NCBI GenBank assembly: GCA_016213825.1
Contig: JACQZP010000002.1
Span: 1 to 64,000, forward strand
From: Acetobacterium woodii
GTDB taxonomy: Bacteria > Bacillota > Clostridia > Eubacteriales > Eubacteriaceae
Length of the DNA: 64,000 nt
Reading direction: 5' to 3'
This document shows positions 45,088 to 53,087 of the stretch, in pieces. How positions within the stretch are numbered: the first letter of the stretch is position 1; every line of letters starts with the position of its first letter. The notes beneath the pieces were generated by a model. That model saw nothing but the letters and a program-made list of their open reading frames with translations. It was not told the DNA's origin and made no database searches. A program made the translations under genes and the position numbers.

Positions 45088-47178
45088 ATGATAAAAATTG
45101 CGATTGACACCGGCGGCACCTTTACCGATTATACATCAGTGGGCTGTTTTGGGGATCAGGCGGAACAGCGGATTGCCCTGAAAAACCCCACCAACCATGA
45201 CCATCCAGCTCAGGGAATTCTGGCAGGACTCAAAGAACTGGCAGTGGTCTGGGGAACCGATCTGGAAAAATTATTGGCTCAGACCGAAAAAATATCGCTG
45301 GGAACTACTCTGGCCCTCAATGCCCTGCTGGAGAAAAAAGGGGTTAAAACAGCTCTGTTCACCACTGAGGGATTTAGGGATGCCCTGGAAATTCGTCGGG
45401 CGCAGCTGGCCAATCAGTGGGATCTGGCCATTGAAAACCCGATGGTTCTGGTGCCCCGGCGGCTGCGTTTAGGCATTGAACAGCGGATGGACTACCAGGG
45501 AGCTGTGATTAAGCCCCTTAATGAAGCAGCTGTTCGGGCAGCCTGTCAGAAATGTCGGGAAGCTGACGTAAAAGCCATTGCGGTTTGTTATCTGTTTTCA
45601 TTTCTTAATCCGGACCATGAAAAACGGACGGCTGAAATTATCCAAGAAGAACTGCCGGATGTGTTTGTGTCGCTATCCTCGGAAGTCTCGCCCCGAATCC
45701 GGGAGTACGAGCGGACCACCACCACGGTGATCAATGCCTACTGCACCCCGGTGCTGGCTGATTATCTGAAGAATGTCAAACAAGAACTGGCTGTCTTTGG
45801 CTGGGACAAGCCGGTGCACATTATGAAAAACAGCGGCGGTCTCAGCGATTCACAAGCCTTGGAGAACTTTGGGGTTAAGACCTTGTTATCTGGTCCTGCC
45901 GGCGGTGCTGTGGGCAATTTATCCTTGGGCAAATACCTGGGCCGAACCCATACGGTCCTGGCAGACATGGGCGGAACCAGCTTTGACCTCCATGTGGTCA
46001 GCGGCGGCGTCAATCAATTGGTGCCTCAAACCGAACTGGACGGCTATCCCCTGAGCATTCCGATGATCGATATCCGCTCCATCGGCGCCGGCGGCGGCAG
46101 TATTGCCCATGTGGAAGCTGGCGGACGGGTGCTGATTGGCCCGGACTCCGCCGGTTCGATTCCTGGCCCGGCCTGCTACAATCAGGGCGGCGAGCAACCG
46201 ACGGTAACCGATGCGCTGCTGGTGCTGGGACTGATCAACGGCGAAAATTTTCTCGGCGGCAAGTTGCCGCTATCCATGGATCAGGCGGTTAAAGCCATTA
46301 AAGAAAAGGTGGCGGATCCCTTAAATCTTTCGGTGCAGGATGTCGCCCGGATCATTTACAGCATCACGGCGGAAATGATGGCCGATGCGATGCGGCTGGT
46401 GACCACCCAAAAAGGGAACGATCCGCGGATTTATAGCCTGATCAGTGCCGGCGGTGCCTTTGGTCTGTTTGCTGCCCGGATTATGGAATCCCTGCAAATG
46501 CCGGAAGCCCTGATTCCGGTGCAGGGGCCGGTCTTTTGTTCCTGGGGAATGCTGGGCGCGTCCTGCCGTTATGACATTAACCAGAGTATTCTGATGGAAA
46601 AAAGACAATGGGATGCCGATCGCCTAAATACCATGGTTACGGCCATGAAGACCGAAGGGTCGGCGCAGTTGGAACGGCTGGGGGTAGCCAAAAACCGCCA
46701 GCGCTTTGATCTGATGCTGGAAATGCGCTATGTCAGTCAGCACCACGAGATCTCGGTCCCATGGACCTTAGGCGAATTTACTCCCGAAAGTGTCAAGGAC
46801 GTGGAGCAAGCCTTCTATAAAACTCATGAAGCCATTTATGAATATGCCGAAGACAAAGATTGGGAAATCATCGATCTGCATTTGGCCTGCTCTGAACTCG
46901 ACCAGGAGAATATTTTGTTCCCGACTTCAAAGGCGACAAGCGATGACACAACAAAAAGCATGGCAACCAAAACCGTTGCCGGCGAAGTCTTTAACAGCCA
47001 GGGCGAGATTAGGGTTCCCGTTTATCGGGATGGCGATTTAACAGAAGCGATTTCCGGTCCGGCGCTGATTGATTTTGCCTATACGACGTTAATTGTTCCC
47101 AACGGTTTTTATTGTATTCAGGAGGACGAAGGCATCTTCGCGCTCAGAAAGGAGGCGACCCATGAATCAGCGAACTGA
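45088..47178 (+). CDS. HyuA-type hydantoinase/oxoprolinase/acetophenone-carboxylase subunit A
   Basis: 696 aa. The N-terminal IAIDTGGTFTDYT is the ATP-phosphate binding loop of the ASKHA-fold HyuA/oxoprolinase family. ALNALLEKKGVKTALFTTEGFRD, HIMKNSGGLS, LLSGPAGGAVG, ADMGGTSFDLHVVSGG and GAGGGSIAHVEAGG follow in the usual order. Together with a HyuB subunit it performs ATP-dependent ring opening (hydantoin, oxoproline) or ATP-dependent ketone carboxylation (acetone or acetophenone carboxylase). Which one cannot be told. AAGGAT precedes the ATG weakly. Its end overlaps hyuB by 17 bases, so the subunits are made together. Confidence 0.9.
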   Translation: MIKIAIDTGGTFTDYTSVGCFGDQAEQRIALKNPTNHDHPAQGILAGLKELAVVWGTDLEKLLAQTEKISLGTTLALNALLEKKGVKTALFTTEGFRDALEIRRAQLANQWDLAIENPMVLVPRRLRLGIEQRMDYQGAVIKPLNEAAVRAACQKCREADVKAIAVCYLFSFLNPDHEKRTAEIIQEELPDVFVSLSSEVSPRIREYERTTTTVINAYCTPVLADYLKNVKQELAVFGWDKPVHIMKNSGGLSDSQALENFGVKTLLSGPAGGAVGNLSLGKYLGRTHTVLADMGGTSFDLHVVSGGVNQLVPQTELDGYPLSIPMIDIRSIGAGGGSIAHVEAGGRVLIGPDSAGSIPGPACYNQGGEQPTVTDALLVLGLINGENFLGGKLPLSMDQAVKAIKEKVADPLNLSVQDVARIIYSITAEMMADAMRLVTTQKGNDPRIYSLISAGGAFGLFAARIMESLQMPEALIPVQGPVFCSWGMLGASCRYDINQSILMEKRQWDADRLNTMVTAMKTEGSAQLERLGVAKNRQRFDLMLEMRYVSQHHEISVPWTLGEFTPESVKDVEQAFYKTHEAIYEYAEDKDWEIIDLHLACSELDQENILFPTSKATSDDTTKSMATKTVAGEVFNSQGEIRVPVYRDGDLTEAISGPALIDFAYTTLIVPNGFYCIQEDEGIFALRKEATHESAN

Positions 47179-48892
47179 TGATATCATTAACCGCACGGTA
47201 ATTATGAACCGGCTGGACAGCATCACCAGTGAAATGGGCATTGCCTTGGAGCGATCGGCCCATTCCCCGATTTTTGCCGAAGCCTGTGATTTTGCCTGCT
47301 GTATCTGCGATGAAGACGGCGAGCTTGTCTCTCAACTCAGCGGTATCCCGATCCTGGCTACGGCGGGATCTTTCAGTGTCAAAGCGATACTCCGAAAATA
47401 CGGAGGAGTCATTGAAGATGGTGATGTTTTTATTATCAATGACCCCTATGATGGTGGCAACCATCTGCCGGATATCGGCATCATCACTCCGGTGTTTTAT
47501 CAGGACGAGTTGTTGTTCTTCTGTGTCAGCCGAGCTCATCACGGCGACATCGGCGGTTCCACTGCCGGCAGCTACAACCCCAAGGCGACGGAGATCTTTC
47601 AGGAAGGGCTGCGGATTCCGCCCACCCGGCTGATGAAAAACAACGAAATGCTTACCGATGTGCTGGAACTGATCCGCCTGAATACCCGAAATCCGGAGAT
47701 GCTGACCAGTGACTTTCTGGCCCAGATTGGTTCCAACCGACTGGCCGCCCGACGGATCAAAGAGATGTTAAGCACCTATTCGGCGGCCACCGTCAAGAAA
47801 GCGGTGACTGAGTCGTTGATTCAGACCGAAACCTTGACCCGCCAGCGGATTGCCGCCATTCCTGACGGCACCTACAGCGCCGTGGATTATATTGATGATG
47901 ACGGTTTTCAAACCGAACCGGTCAAAATCGCCGTAGCGGTGACCATCACCGGCGACCGGATGCTGGTTGATTTTTCCGGCACCGATGCCCAGGTCAAAGG
48001 TTTTATCAACACCTCGGTGGTGACGGCCACCTGTGCTTCCGGCATTGCTGCCCTGTGGTTCCTGGGTAAAGACATTCCCCGAAACAGCGGTGCCTTCCGG
48101 TGCATTGAAGTTAACCTACCGATGGGATCGCTGGTTAATCCCAATCTCCCGGCACCAATGACCCTGTGCACCCTGACCCCGGCCAGCGAAATCATCGGCG
48201 TGATTTTTAAAGCCCTGGATCAGGCTCAGTCGGGCAAGGTATCCGCCGGCTACCACCGCTATCTGGGACCATCCTTTTATGGCGTAGATCCCCGGAATGA
48301 CCGCTACTATGTCGGTTTTTCCTTTTGTTCGCTGGGCAGCGGCGGCGCCATGGCCGGCCACGACGGCAAACCCTATATGGCGACCTTATCCAACTTCGGT
48401 GGGGTCAAGGCGCCTAATATCGAATCCAACGAGGTCCAATATCCCCATATTACCCTGCATCATGAAATGGATAATGACACCGCCGGAGCCGGCGAATATC
48501 GGGGTGGCTGCGGCATGAAATATGCTTTTGAGATCACCGCTGAAAAGGGTGATGTGGTCAATTTTGGTGATGGCATCAAATTTGCTCCCTATGGACTCCG
48601 GGGCGGTCATCAGGGCAGCCTGAACCGCAGCGTCTTTGTTCATGATGGCGAGGAAATCATCATGGAAAGCAAGGAAGCCCCCCGGCATGCGGTGAAAGGT
48701 GATCGGATTTACCTGAACACCAGCAGCGGCGGCGGCTGGGGCGAACCCATGAAACGGCTCCCTCAAAAAGTCTATGACGATGTACTGGATGAGATTATTT
48801 CCAAAGAAACCGCCGAAGCAGTTTATGGCGTCATCATCAATGAAACCGGCATCGATTTTGAAAAAACAGAAAAACGGAGAAACAATTCATGA
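47162..48892 (+). CDS. HyuB-type hydantoinase/acetophenone-carboxylase subunit B
   Basis: 576 aa from the ATG at 47162, with AAAGGAGG upstream. HyuB features: RLDSITSEMGIALERSAHSP near the N-terminus, FIINDPYDGGNHLPDI, VSRAHHGDIGGSTAGSYNP, and metal-binding-looking VDFSGTDAQVKGFINTSV. The late segment AGEYRGGCGMKYAFE follows. Length is within the 550-600 range of this subunit. Pairs with the preceding HyuA. Its stop overlaps the ATG of ubiX by four bases (ATGA). Presence of UbiD, UbiX and LpdD around it points to carboxylation/decarboxylation chemistry rather than hydantoin use; this is inference. Confidence 0.9.
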   Translation: MNQRTDDIINRTVIMNRLDSITSEMGIALERSAHSPIFAEACDFACCICDEDGELVSQLSGIPILATAGSFSVKAILRKYGGVIEDGDVFIINDPYDGGNHLPDIGIITPVFYQDELLFFCVSRAHHGDIGGSTAGSYNPKATEIFQEGLRIPPTRLMKNNEMLTDVLELIRLNTRNPEMLTSDFLAQIGSNRLAARRIKEMLSTYSAATVKKAVTESLIQTETLTRQRIAAIPDGTYSAVDYIDDDGFQTEPVKIAVAVTITGDRMLVDFSGTDAQVKGFINTSVVTATCASGIAALWFLGKDIPRNSGAFRCIEVNLPMGSLVNPNLPAPMTLCTLTPASEIIGVIFKALDQAQSGKVSAGYHRYLGPSFYGVDPRNDRYYVGFSFCSLGSGGAMAGHDGKPYMATLSNFGGVKAPNIESNEVQYPHITLHHEMDNDTAGAGEYRGGCGMKYAFEITAEKGDVVNFGDGIKFAPYGLRGGHQGSLNRSVFVHDGEEIIMESKEAPRHAVKGDRIYLNTSSGGGWGEPMKRLPQKVYDDVLDEIISKETAEAVYGVIINETGIDFEKTEKRRNNS

Positions 48893-49458
48893 AAATTGCA
48901 GTGGGAATTACCGGCGCCTCCGGTGTCGTTTACGGCATTCGGTTGCTGGAAGCCTTAAAAGAGACTGAACACCATGTCTCGCTGATCATCAGTGAATGGG
49001 GCAACAAAACCATTGGCCTGGAAACCAGTTATACTGAAGATTATGTGCTGTCCCTGACCGATCAGGTTTATGACTGCCGGGATATGGCTGCCGCTGTGTC
49101 CAGCGGCTCCTACGGCATTGAAGCCACCGTGATTGCCCCCTGCAGCATGAAAACCCTGGCTGGCATCGCCAATGGTTTCAGCAATAACCTGATTGTCCGG
49201 ATTGGCGATGTGGCACTAAAAGAACGCAAACCGCTGATTCTGATGGTTCGGGAGACGCCGCTGACGCTGATTCATCTCCGGAATATGACCGCGGTTACCG
49301 AGGCTGGCGGGATTATTCTGCCACCGATGCCGGGCTTTTACCACAAGCCCCAATCGATTGATGAAATAATCAACCAGAGTGTCGGCAAGGTCTTTGATAT
49401 GCTCAAGATCCCTCACAATCTGTTTACCCGCTGGGGCCATGAGGTTGGCCATGAGTGA
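48889..49458 (+). CDS. ubiX: Flavin prenyltransferase UbiX
   Basis: 189 aa. It prenylates reduced FMN with dimethylallyl phosphate to make the prFMN cofactor of UbiD. VGITGASGVVYGIRLLEAL (about 5-23) is the FMN-binding start. SGSYGIEATVIAPCSMKTLAGIANG and REKPLILMVRETPLTLIHLR-like segments (KERKPLILMVRETPL, with the conserved Arg/Glu/Pro set) are all present. The four-base overlap with hyuB means coupled translation. The gene completes a self-contained cofactor system with ubiD. Confidence 0.95.
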   Translation: MKIAVGITGASGVVYGIRLLEALKETEHHVSLIISEWGNKTIGLETSYTEDYVLSLTDQVYDCRDMAAAVSSGSYGIEATVIAPCSMKTLAGIANGFSNNLIVRIGDVALKERKPLILMVRETPLTLIHLRNMTAVTEAGGIILPPMPGFYHKPQSIDEIINQSVGKVFDMLKIPHNLFTRWGHEVGHE

Positions 49459-49813
49459 GTGCATCAAACTGATTCAAGGCACCGGGAAAACAGCGCTGAA
49501 TTATGAAATCACGTCTGTCGGCAATGACTGGTTGATTCTGCTCACCGGCGGCGACGCCCACATCGGCTGCACCGCCATTGGCGATGACGGCCGACTGAGC
49601 AGCTATACCCCCCAGTCTCATAAAGACGATGCCCTGGCGATACCGCTGGCAAAAAAAGTTTCGCAAACCTTTCACTGCATCTGTACCGTGGTAGCCGGAT
49701 TCCATCTGGACGAGATTACCCGGGAAGAAATAGTTGAGGTTATTGCTAATGCGGATATAGGGATGGTTCAAGTTTTAAAAACCATTAAACAAAAGATGAA
49801 TCAGAAAGAATGA
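49451..49813 (+). CDS. LpdD-like prenyl-FMN-associated small protein
   Basis: 120 aa from the ATG at 49451 (GAGG 6 bases upstream), overlapping ubiX by 8 bases. The segments LIQGTGKTALNYEITSVGND, GGDAHIGCTAIGD and CICTVVAGFHLDEITREEI resemble the small D subunit/chaperone (LpdD-like) encoded beside UbiX and UbiD in gallate/phenolic-acid decarboxylase loci. It is thought to help deliver or protect the prenylated flavin. Recognition is from memory of the family pattern, so moderate confidence. Followed directly by a terminator. Confidence 0.75.
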   Translation: MSECIKLIQGTGKTALNYEITSVGNDWLILLTGGDAHIGCTAIGDDGRLSSYTPQSHKDDALAIPLAKKVSQTFHCICTVVAGFHLDEITREEIVEVIANADIGMVQVLKTIKQKMNQKE

Positions 49814-49814
49814 T

Positions 49815-49843
49815 AAAAAACAGGGTCTCGAACCCTGTTTTTT
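49815..49843 (+). terminator. Terminator of the hyuAB-ubiX-lpdD unit
   Basis: AAAAAACAGGGT pairs with ACCCTGTTTTTT around CTCGA, two bases after the stop codon. Confidence 0.85.
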
Positions 49844-49848
49844 ATTTG

Positions 49849-49977
49849 GCGGTGCGCCCGGCGCAGATCGAAAAGGGCGACGTGAATTCCACTATTTCGG
49901 TGTTGTGGAAAATTGCCAAAGGTTATAAGACCTCCTTTTCTTCAGTACTTAATATGCAATCCGAAGAAATGATGGTT
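49849..49977 (+). pseudogene. Remnant of an XRE-type HTH (cupin) regulator
   Basis: An open segment reading AQIEKGDVNSTISVLWKIAKG then YKTSFSSVL is a clear match in pattern to the second half of the XRE helix-turn-helix domain. That pattern (xQIExGxxNPTIxxLWKIAxGLxxxFSxLL) is typical of HTH-cupin regulators. There is no start codon, no first helix and no cupin domain; the match stops near 49977, just before the end of the TetR gene on the other strand. It is therefore a gene fragment left by a deletion or replacement. Confidence 0.65.
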
Positions 49978-49996
49978 CACCCCCGGCGGGCGCAAT

Positions 49997-50578
49997 TCAT
50001 GCCCGATCAGTATCAAGAAAAGACTGTATACCAGCACGAAGAAAGCCATCGATGGTCTGCTGAATTTTTTTCCAGTCAGTACAATGGTTTTTAAACATCA
50101 TTTGATTGATGGTCAGACAACCATTGATCTGAAAATAAAAAATGGCTTCTGCCTGTTCATAGGTTAGAATACTGCTTTGCATGAGTCGGGTCACAAAATC
50201 TTCCTTGGCCAAATCCGACAGTTTACCAATGAGCCGTGATGCCGCGATTTCATCAAAAAAAAGTGGGCGATATTCCTGGTTGGATTGCATTTTTTCGCAA
50301 AAGGGATAGGTACAGTTTATTTTTTCCGGACACAAGACCTGATCAAGAACCTCAGAGGTATTGGCCAATGCATCGCATAATACGTCATCTAGTACATCAT
50401 CCAAATCGTAATAATGGAGGTAAAAAGTTCCCCGATTAATTTCACAGATTTGGCAGATCGCAGTAACGCTGATCTTGCCAAATTTTTTTTTGCTCAGTTC
50501 ATCTAAAAAAGCCTCCTTAATTACTTTTCGTGTGTATTGGGTTCGTCGGTCGTTCTTTTTTACTTCTTGATTTCGCAT
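49997..50578 (-). CDS. TetR-family transcriptional regulator
   Basis: 193 aa from the ATG at 50578, which follows AGGAGG; the longer frame upstream would include that ribosome site. The N-terminal HTH reads RTQYTRKVIKEAFLDELSKK, KISVTAICQICEINRGTFYLHYYDLDDVL, the classic TetR helix 2-3-4 pattern. The C-terminal ligand domain is diverged (TetR_C clostridial type). Divergent from the cooC operon and convergent with the decarboxylase operon. A palindrome, ACAGATT-CAGC-AATCTGT, lies 18 bases upstream of its own start, suggesting self-repression. Confidence 0.88.
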   Translation of the reverse strand: MRNQEVKKNDRRTQYTRKVIKEAFLDELSKKKFGKISVTAICQICEINRGTFYLHYYDLDDVLDDVLCDALANTSEVLDQVLCPEKINCTYPFCEKMQSNQEYRPLFFDEIAASRLIGKLSDLAKEDFVTRLMQSSILTYEQAEAIFYFQINGCLTINQMMFKNHCTDWKKIQQTIDGFLRAGIQSFLDTDRA

Positions 50579-50595
50579 CTTTCCTCCTGAAATTG

Positions 50596-50613
50596 ACAGA
50601 TTCAGCAATCTGT
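50596..50613. promoter_or_regulatory. Candidate TetR operator
   Basis: Perfect inverted repeat ACAGATT-CAGC-AATCTGT in the tetR-cooC divergent region, next to the tetR ribosome site. Size and symmetry fit a TetR dimer site; binding is inferred. Confidence 0.55.
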
Positions 50614-50645
50614 TGATAAACAAAACAAATCGAAAAAACTGATGA

Positions 50646-50674
50646 TTGAACAATTACTCTCCCGTTATTATAAT
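50646..50674 (+). promoter_or_regulatory. Promoter of the cooC operon
   Basis: TTGAAC, 17 bases, TATAAT. Flanked by spaced inverted words TGAACAA (50647-50653) and TTGTTCA (50700-50706), and CCCGTT (50661-50666) and AACGGG (50694-50699), which could be a regulator site covering the start region. Confidence 0.7.
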
Positions 50675-50742
50675 GAATTCAGTAAGAATAATCAACGGGT
50701 TGTTCATAAAAATACAATGTGTTGAGTTGAGGAGGAGAGAAA

Positions 50743-51513
50743 ATGGGACATATTATTGCATTAGCCGGAAAAGGTGGGGTTGGCAAAACGACTCTGTGTG
50801 GTTTACTGATTCAGTATTTGTGTGATGCCGGAAAGGTACCGGTGTTAGCAGTGGATGCTGATGCCAATTCAAATTTGAATGAGGTACTTGGTGTCAAGGC
50901 GGGTCCAACGATGGGTGAACTTCGAGAAATCATCGAGCGGGCTGGCGTCGATTCAAGCTATGAGATTCCTGAAGGAATAACTAAGGCCACTTATATGGAA
51001 ATGCGGATGAACGACGCAATTACTGAAGAAAAAGATTATGATCTGATGGTGATGGGACGTTCACAGGGGCAAGGATGTTATTGTTTTGTCAATGGGATTG
51101 TCCAAACGCAGATACAGCGACTTCAGACGAATTACCCTGTTATTGTTGTGGATAATGAAGCCGGGATGGAACATATCAGCCGGGGATTATTGCCCAAAAT
51201 AGATACGGTGATTCTGGTGAGTGACTGTTCCCGACGGGGCGTACAGGCAGCCGGAAGAATTTCCAGGCTGATTAGCGAATTAAAGGTTCAACCAACGAGA
51301 ATTGGTCTGATTGTCAATCGGGCACCAGCAGGAAAGCTTGATCCCGGGACGCTGGAAGAGGTTCAAATTCAGGAATTACCACTTTTAGGTGTTGTTCCAC
51401 AAGACCAGCAAGTTTATCAGTATGACTGTGATGGCAAACCTATTGTTAAATTACCAGATGATTCACCAGTTCGTGCTGCACTGAAGCAAATTGCCGATAA
51501 TCTGCAATTATAA
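50743..51513 (+). CDS. CooC-type nickel-insertion P-loop ATPase (first copy)
   Basis: 256 aa, MinD/SIMIBI-class ATPase of the CooC/AcsF group. Deviant Walker A ALAGKGGVGKTTLCG (residues 6-20), switch VDADANSNLNEVLG, and the CxC dimer metal site MGRSQGQGCYCFVNG (about 105-119). VVDNEAGMEHISRG is the downstream acidic box. These proteins load Ni into CO dehydrogenase or acetyl-CoA synthase. GAGGAG precedes the ATG. First gene of an operon with a zinc-ribbon protein, an acidic protein and a second CooC. Confidence 0.9.
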   Translation: MGHIIALAGKGGVGKTTLCGLLIQYLCDAGKVPVLAVDADANSNLNEVLGVKAGPTMGELREIIERAGVDSSYEIPEGITKATYMEMRMNDAITEEKDYDLMVMGRSQGQGCYCFVNGIVQTQIQRLQTNYPVIVVDNEAGMEHISRGLLPKIDTVILVSDCSRRGVQAAGRISRLISELKVQPTRIGLIVNRAPAGKLDPGTLEEVQIQELPLLGVVPQDQQVYQYDCDGKPIVKLPDDSPVRAALKQIADNLQL

Positions 51514-51525
51514 AGGAGTTGAAAA

Positions 51526-51726
51526 ATGAGTATCTTAGCAGGATGTCATGAAGCCCGCAATAATTTTGTTTTAACAGAAATTGCTTGTCCCGAATGCGGT
51601 GATTATATTGAATTATTTGTCCGGGATGGAAAATCGATCGGAATAGAAAAATGTGCCAGCTGTGATTATGTGATTGGCGAAGGTTTAAGTCTATCAGAAA
51701 TTGTCAGAGAACAACATGGCGCTTGA
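51526..51726 (+). CDS. Small zinc-ribbon protein
   Basis: 66 aa. Two CxxC pairs, CPECGDYIEL (about 20-29) and CASCDYVIGEG (about 43-53), form a rubredoxin- or zinc-ribbon-like knuckle. An additional Cys lies at position 7 (AGCHEA). Small size and position between two CooC ATPases suggest a metal-handling or scaffold role, but no named family was recognised. AAAGGAG precedes the ATG. Its end overlaps the next gene by 11 bases. Confidence 0.75.
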   Translation: MSILAGCHEARNNFVLTEIACPECGDYIELFVRDGKSIGIEKCASCDYVIGEGLSLSEIVREQHGA

Positions 51727-51955
51727 TCAAATAAAACAGTTTATTGAATCAAAAGGGTGGCTGTATCGCTACACAGATGTCGCAGAACTGGGGAGTATTG
51801 ATTTTGAATACCTGGGTGTCAGCTACCATGTCTGGGAATTTATGGATGATCAGTGTGGGGTTGAAAGCAATGTGAAAAGTATTGGTAAACTTGAAGAATT
51901 TCTTGGTGATTACCAGAATGATCTGATTGCGATTATGGAAAAATGGGGAGAATAG
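51716..51955 (+). CDS. Small acidic protein of unknown function
   Basis: 79 aa from ATG 51716, overlapping the zinc-ribbon gene (ATG inside ACATGGCGCTTGA). Soluble and acidic: IKQFIESKGWLYRYTDVAEL, GSIDFEYLGVSYHVWEFMDD and ESNVKSIGKLEEFLGDYQND. No cysteine pair and no membrane segment. Unknown to me; the tight overlap and the operon place it in the same process as the CooC proteins. One base separates its stop from the next ATG. Confidence 0.7.
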   Translation: MALDQIKQFIESKGWLYRYTDVAELGSIDFEYLGVSYHVWEFMDDQCGVESNVKSIGKLEEFLGDYQNDLIAIMEKWGE

Positions 51956-51956
51956 C

Positions 51957-52724
51957 ATGAAAATAGCTGTAACCGGTAAAGGTGGAGTGGGAAAAACGAC
52001 GATTGCCGCAACGTTGGCACGTTTGTATGCAAAAGAGGGAAAACGGGTGATTGCGGCCGATGCTGATCCCGATGCAAATTTGGCCTTGGCATTAGGATTT
52101 ACCGAAGACGAAGCGGATGCCATTGTTCCGATCAGCGCAATGAAAAAAATGATTGCTGAACGGACTGGAGTAACTGAGCAGAACACTTTTTTTAAAATCA
52201 ATCCCCGGGTCGATGATATTCCGGAAATCTACAGCCGTGAGCACGAGGGTGTTAAATTGCTGGTTTTGGGAACAGTTGAAACAGCCGGTGGAGGATGCAT
52301 TTGCCCGGAGAATGTCATTTTGAAACAACTGATCAGCAACCTGATCTTATTCAGGGACGAGGTAGCTATTTTGGATATGGAAGCAGGTCTCGAGCATTTA
52401 GGCAGAGGAACAACCCAGGGAATGGATCAGTTTATTGTGGTAATTGAGCCGGGTGCCAGAAGTATTCAGACGTATCGTAATGTCAAGCGACTGGCTAAAG
52501 ATTTAGGGGTGCCGCGGGTCGGCGTGATTGCCAATAAAATTCGGGATGAGAAGGATGAAGCGTTTGTTCGTTCAAAAATCGCCGAGGAAGAGCTGTTGGG
52601 CCTGATTCATTTCAATGCGGAAGTCATTGATGCAGACCGTAATGGCATCTCCCCTTTTGATTGCAGTCAGGGTCTGATTGATGAGATTATCAGCATCAAA
52701 GAGCGGATTGAACACTTACAGTGA
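51957..52724 (+). CDS. cooC: CooC-type nickel-insertion P-loop ATPase (second copy)
   Basis: 255 aa. Walker A TGKGGVGKTTIAATLARL (residues 6-23), ADADPDANLALALG, and the CxC metal site TVETAGGGCICPENV (about 104-118), then LDMEAGLEHLGRGT. Closer to classical CooC of CO dehydrogenase maturation (GGGCICPE site) than the first copy, whose site is GQGCYCF. GGGGAG precedes the ATG. Differing metal-site wording suggests different client enzymes, for example CODH and ACS; inference only. No CODH gene is in this window. Confidence 0.92.
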   Translation: MKIAVTGKGGVGKTTIAATLARLYAKEGKRVIAADADPDANLALALGFTEDEADAIVPISAMKKMIAERTGVTEQNTFFKINPRVDDIPEIYSREHEGVKLLVLGTVETAGGGCICPENVILKQLISNLILFRDEVAILDMEAGLEHLGRGTTQGMDQFIVVIEPGARSIQTYRNVKRLAKDLGVPRVGVIANKIRDEKDEAFVRSKIAEEELLGLIHFNAEVIDADRNGISPFDCSQGLIDEIISIKERIEHLQ

Positions 52725-52758
52725 AAATTGTACGATGCGGAAAAGGAGTTTGTGGAAG

Positions 52759-52857
52759 ATGTATGGTCATGAAGAAGACTACACTACAGGTATAACCATT
52801 GCAACACTGATCATAAGCGTTATTACTATTTCGCTTGTAGTATTTTTTTCATTTTAA
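52759..52857 (+). CDS. 32-aa single-pass membrane microprotein
   Basis: A short frame of 32 codons beginning MYGHEEDYTTG and continuing as one hydrophobic segment (ITIATLIISVITISLVVFFS). AAGGAG lies 10 bases upstream of the ATG, 35 bases after cooC, and the operon terminator lies 50 bases after its stop. The charged N-terminus is followed by a 20-residue transmembrane helix that ends with Phe. It is too small for automated calling. Role unknown; operon context suggests membrane recruitment of the maturation proteins. Confidence 0.6.
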   Translation: MYGHEEDYTTGITIATLIISVITISLVVFFSF

Positions 52858-52908
52858 GGCTATGCTAAATTAATTTGTGATAAGGTTGATTACCCTTATT
52901 CATGTCAT

Positions 52909-52965
52909 ATGCACCTTTCTTGTCTGATTTTTATTATATCAGACGTTAGGTGCATTTTTCTGTCA
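52909..52965 (+). terminator. Terminator of the cooC operon
   Basis: TGCACCT...TGTCTGA pairs with TCAGACG...AGGTGCA around an A/T-rich loop, followed by TTTTT. The rest of 52966-53223 is AT-rich and gene-free, with the palindrome at 53074-53087. Confidence 0.8.
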
Positions 52966-53073
52966 AAAGCAAAATGATTTATAAATAGGTAAGAAAATTT
53001 ACAGCACTCGATGTTCAGGATAACTTTTTTGAAGTGTAAAAATTTGCAATGGGATTGATATTTTAAGGGATTT

Positions 53074-53087
53074 TGTCATTTATGACA
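53074..53087. promoter_or_regulatory. Palindrome upstream of the moxR gene
   Basis: TGTCA-TTTA-TGACA, a perfect 14-bp inverted repeat 137 bases before the AAA+ gene, followed downstream by an extended -10-like TGGTATATT at about 53151. Candidate operator; the regulator is unknown. Confidence 0.4.

Noticed and set aside
49810-50094. 94-codon frame after the LpdD-like gene as an intact gene
   Set aside because: Begins within a terminator hairpin, lacks a ribosome site and contains only half an HTH domain before running antisense into tetR; treated as a gene fragment instead.
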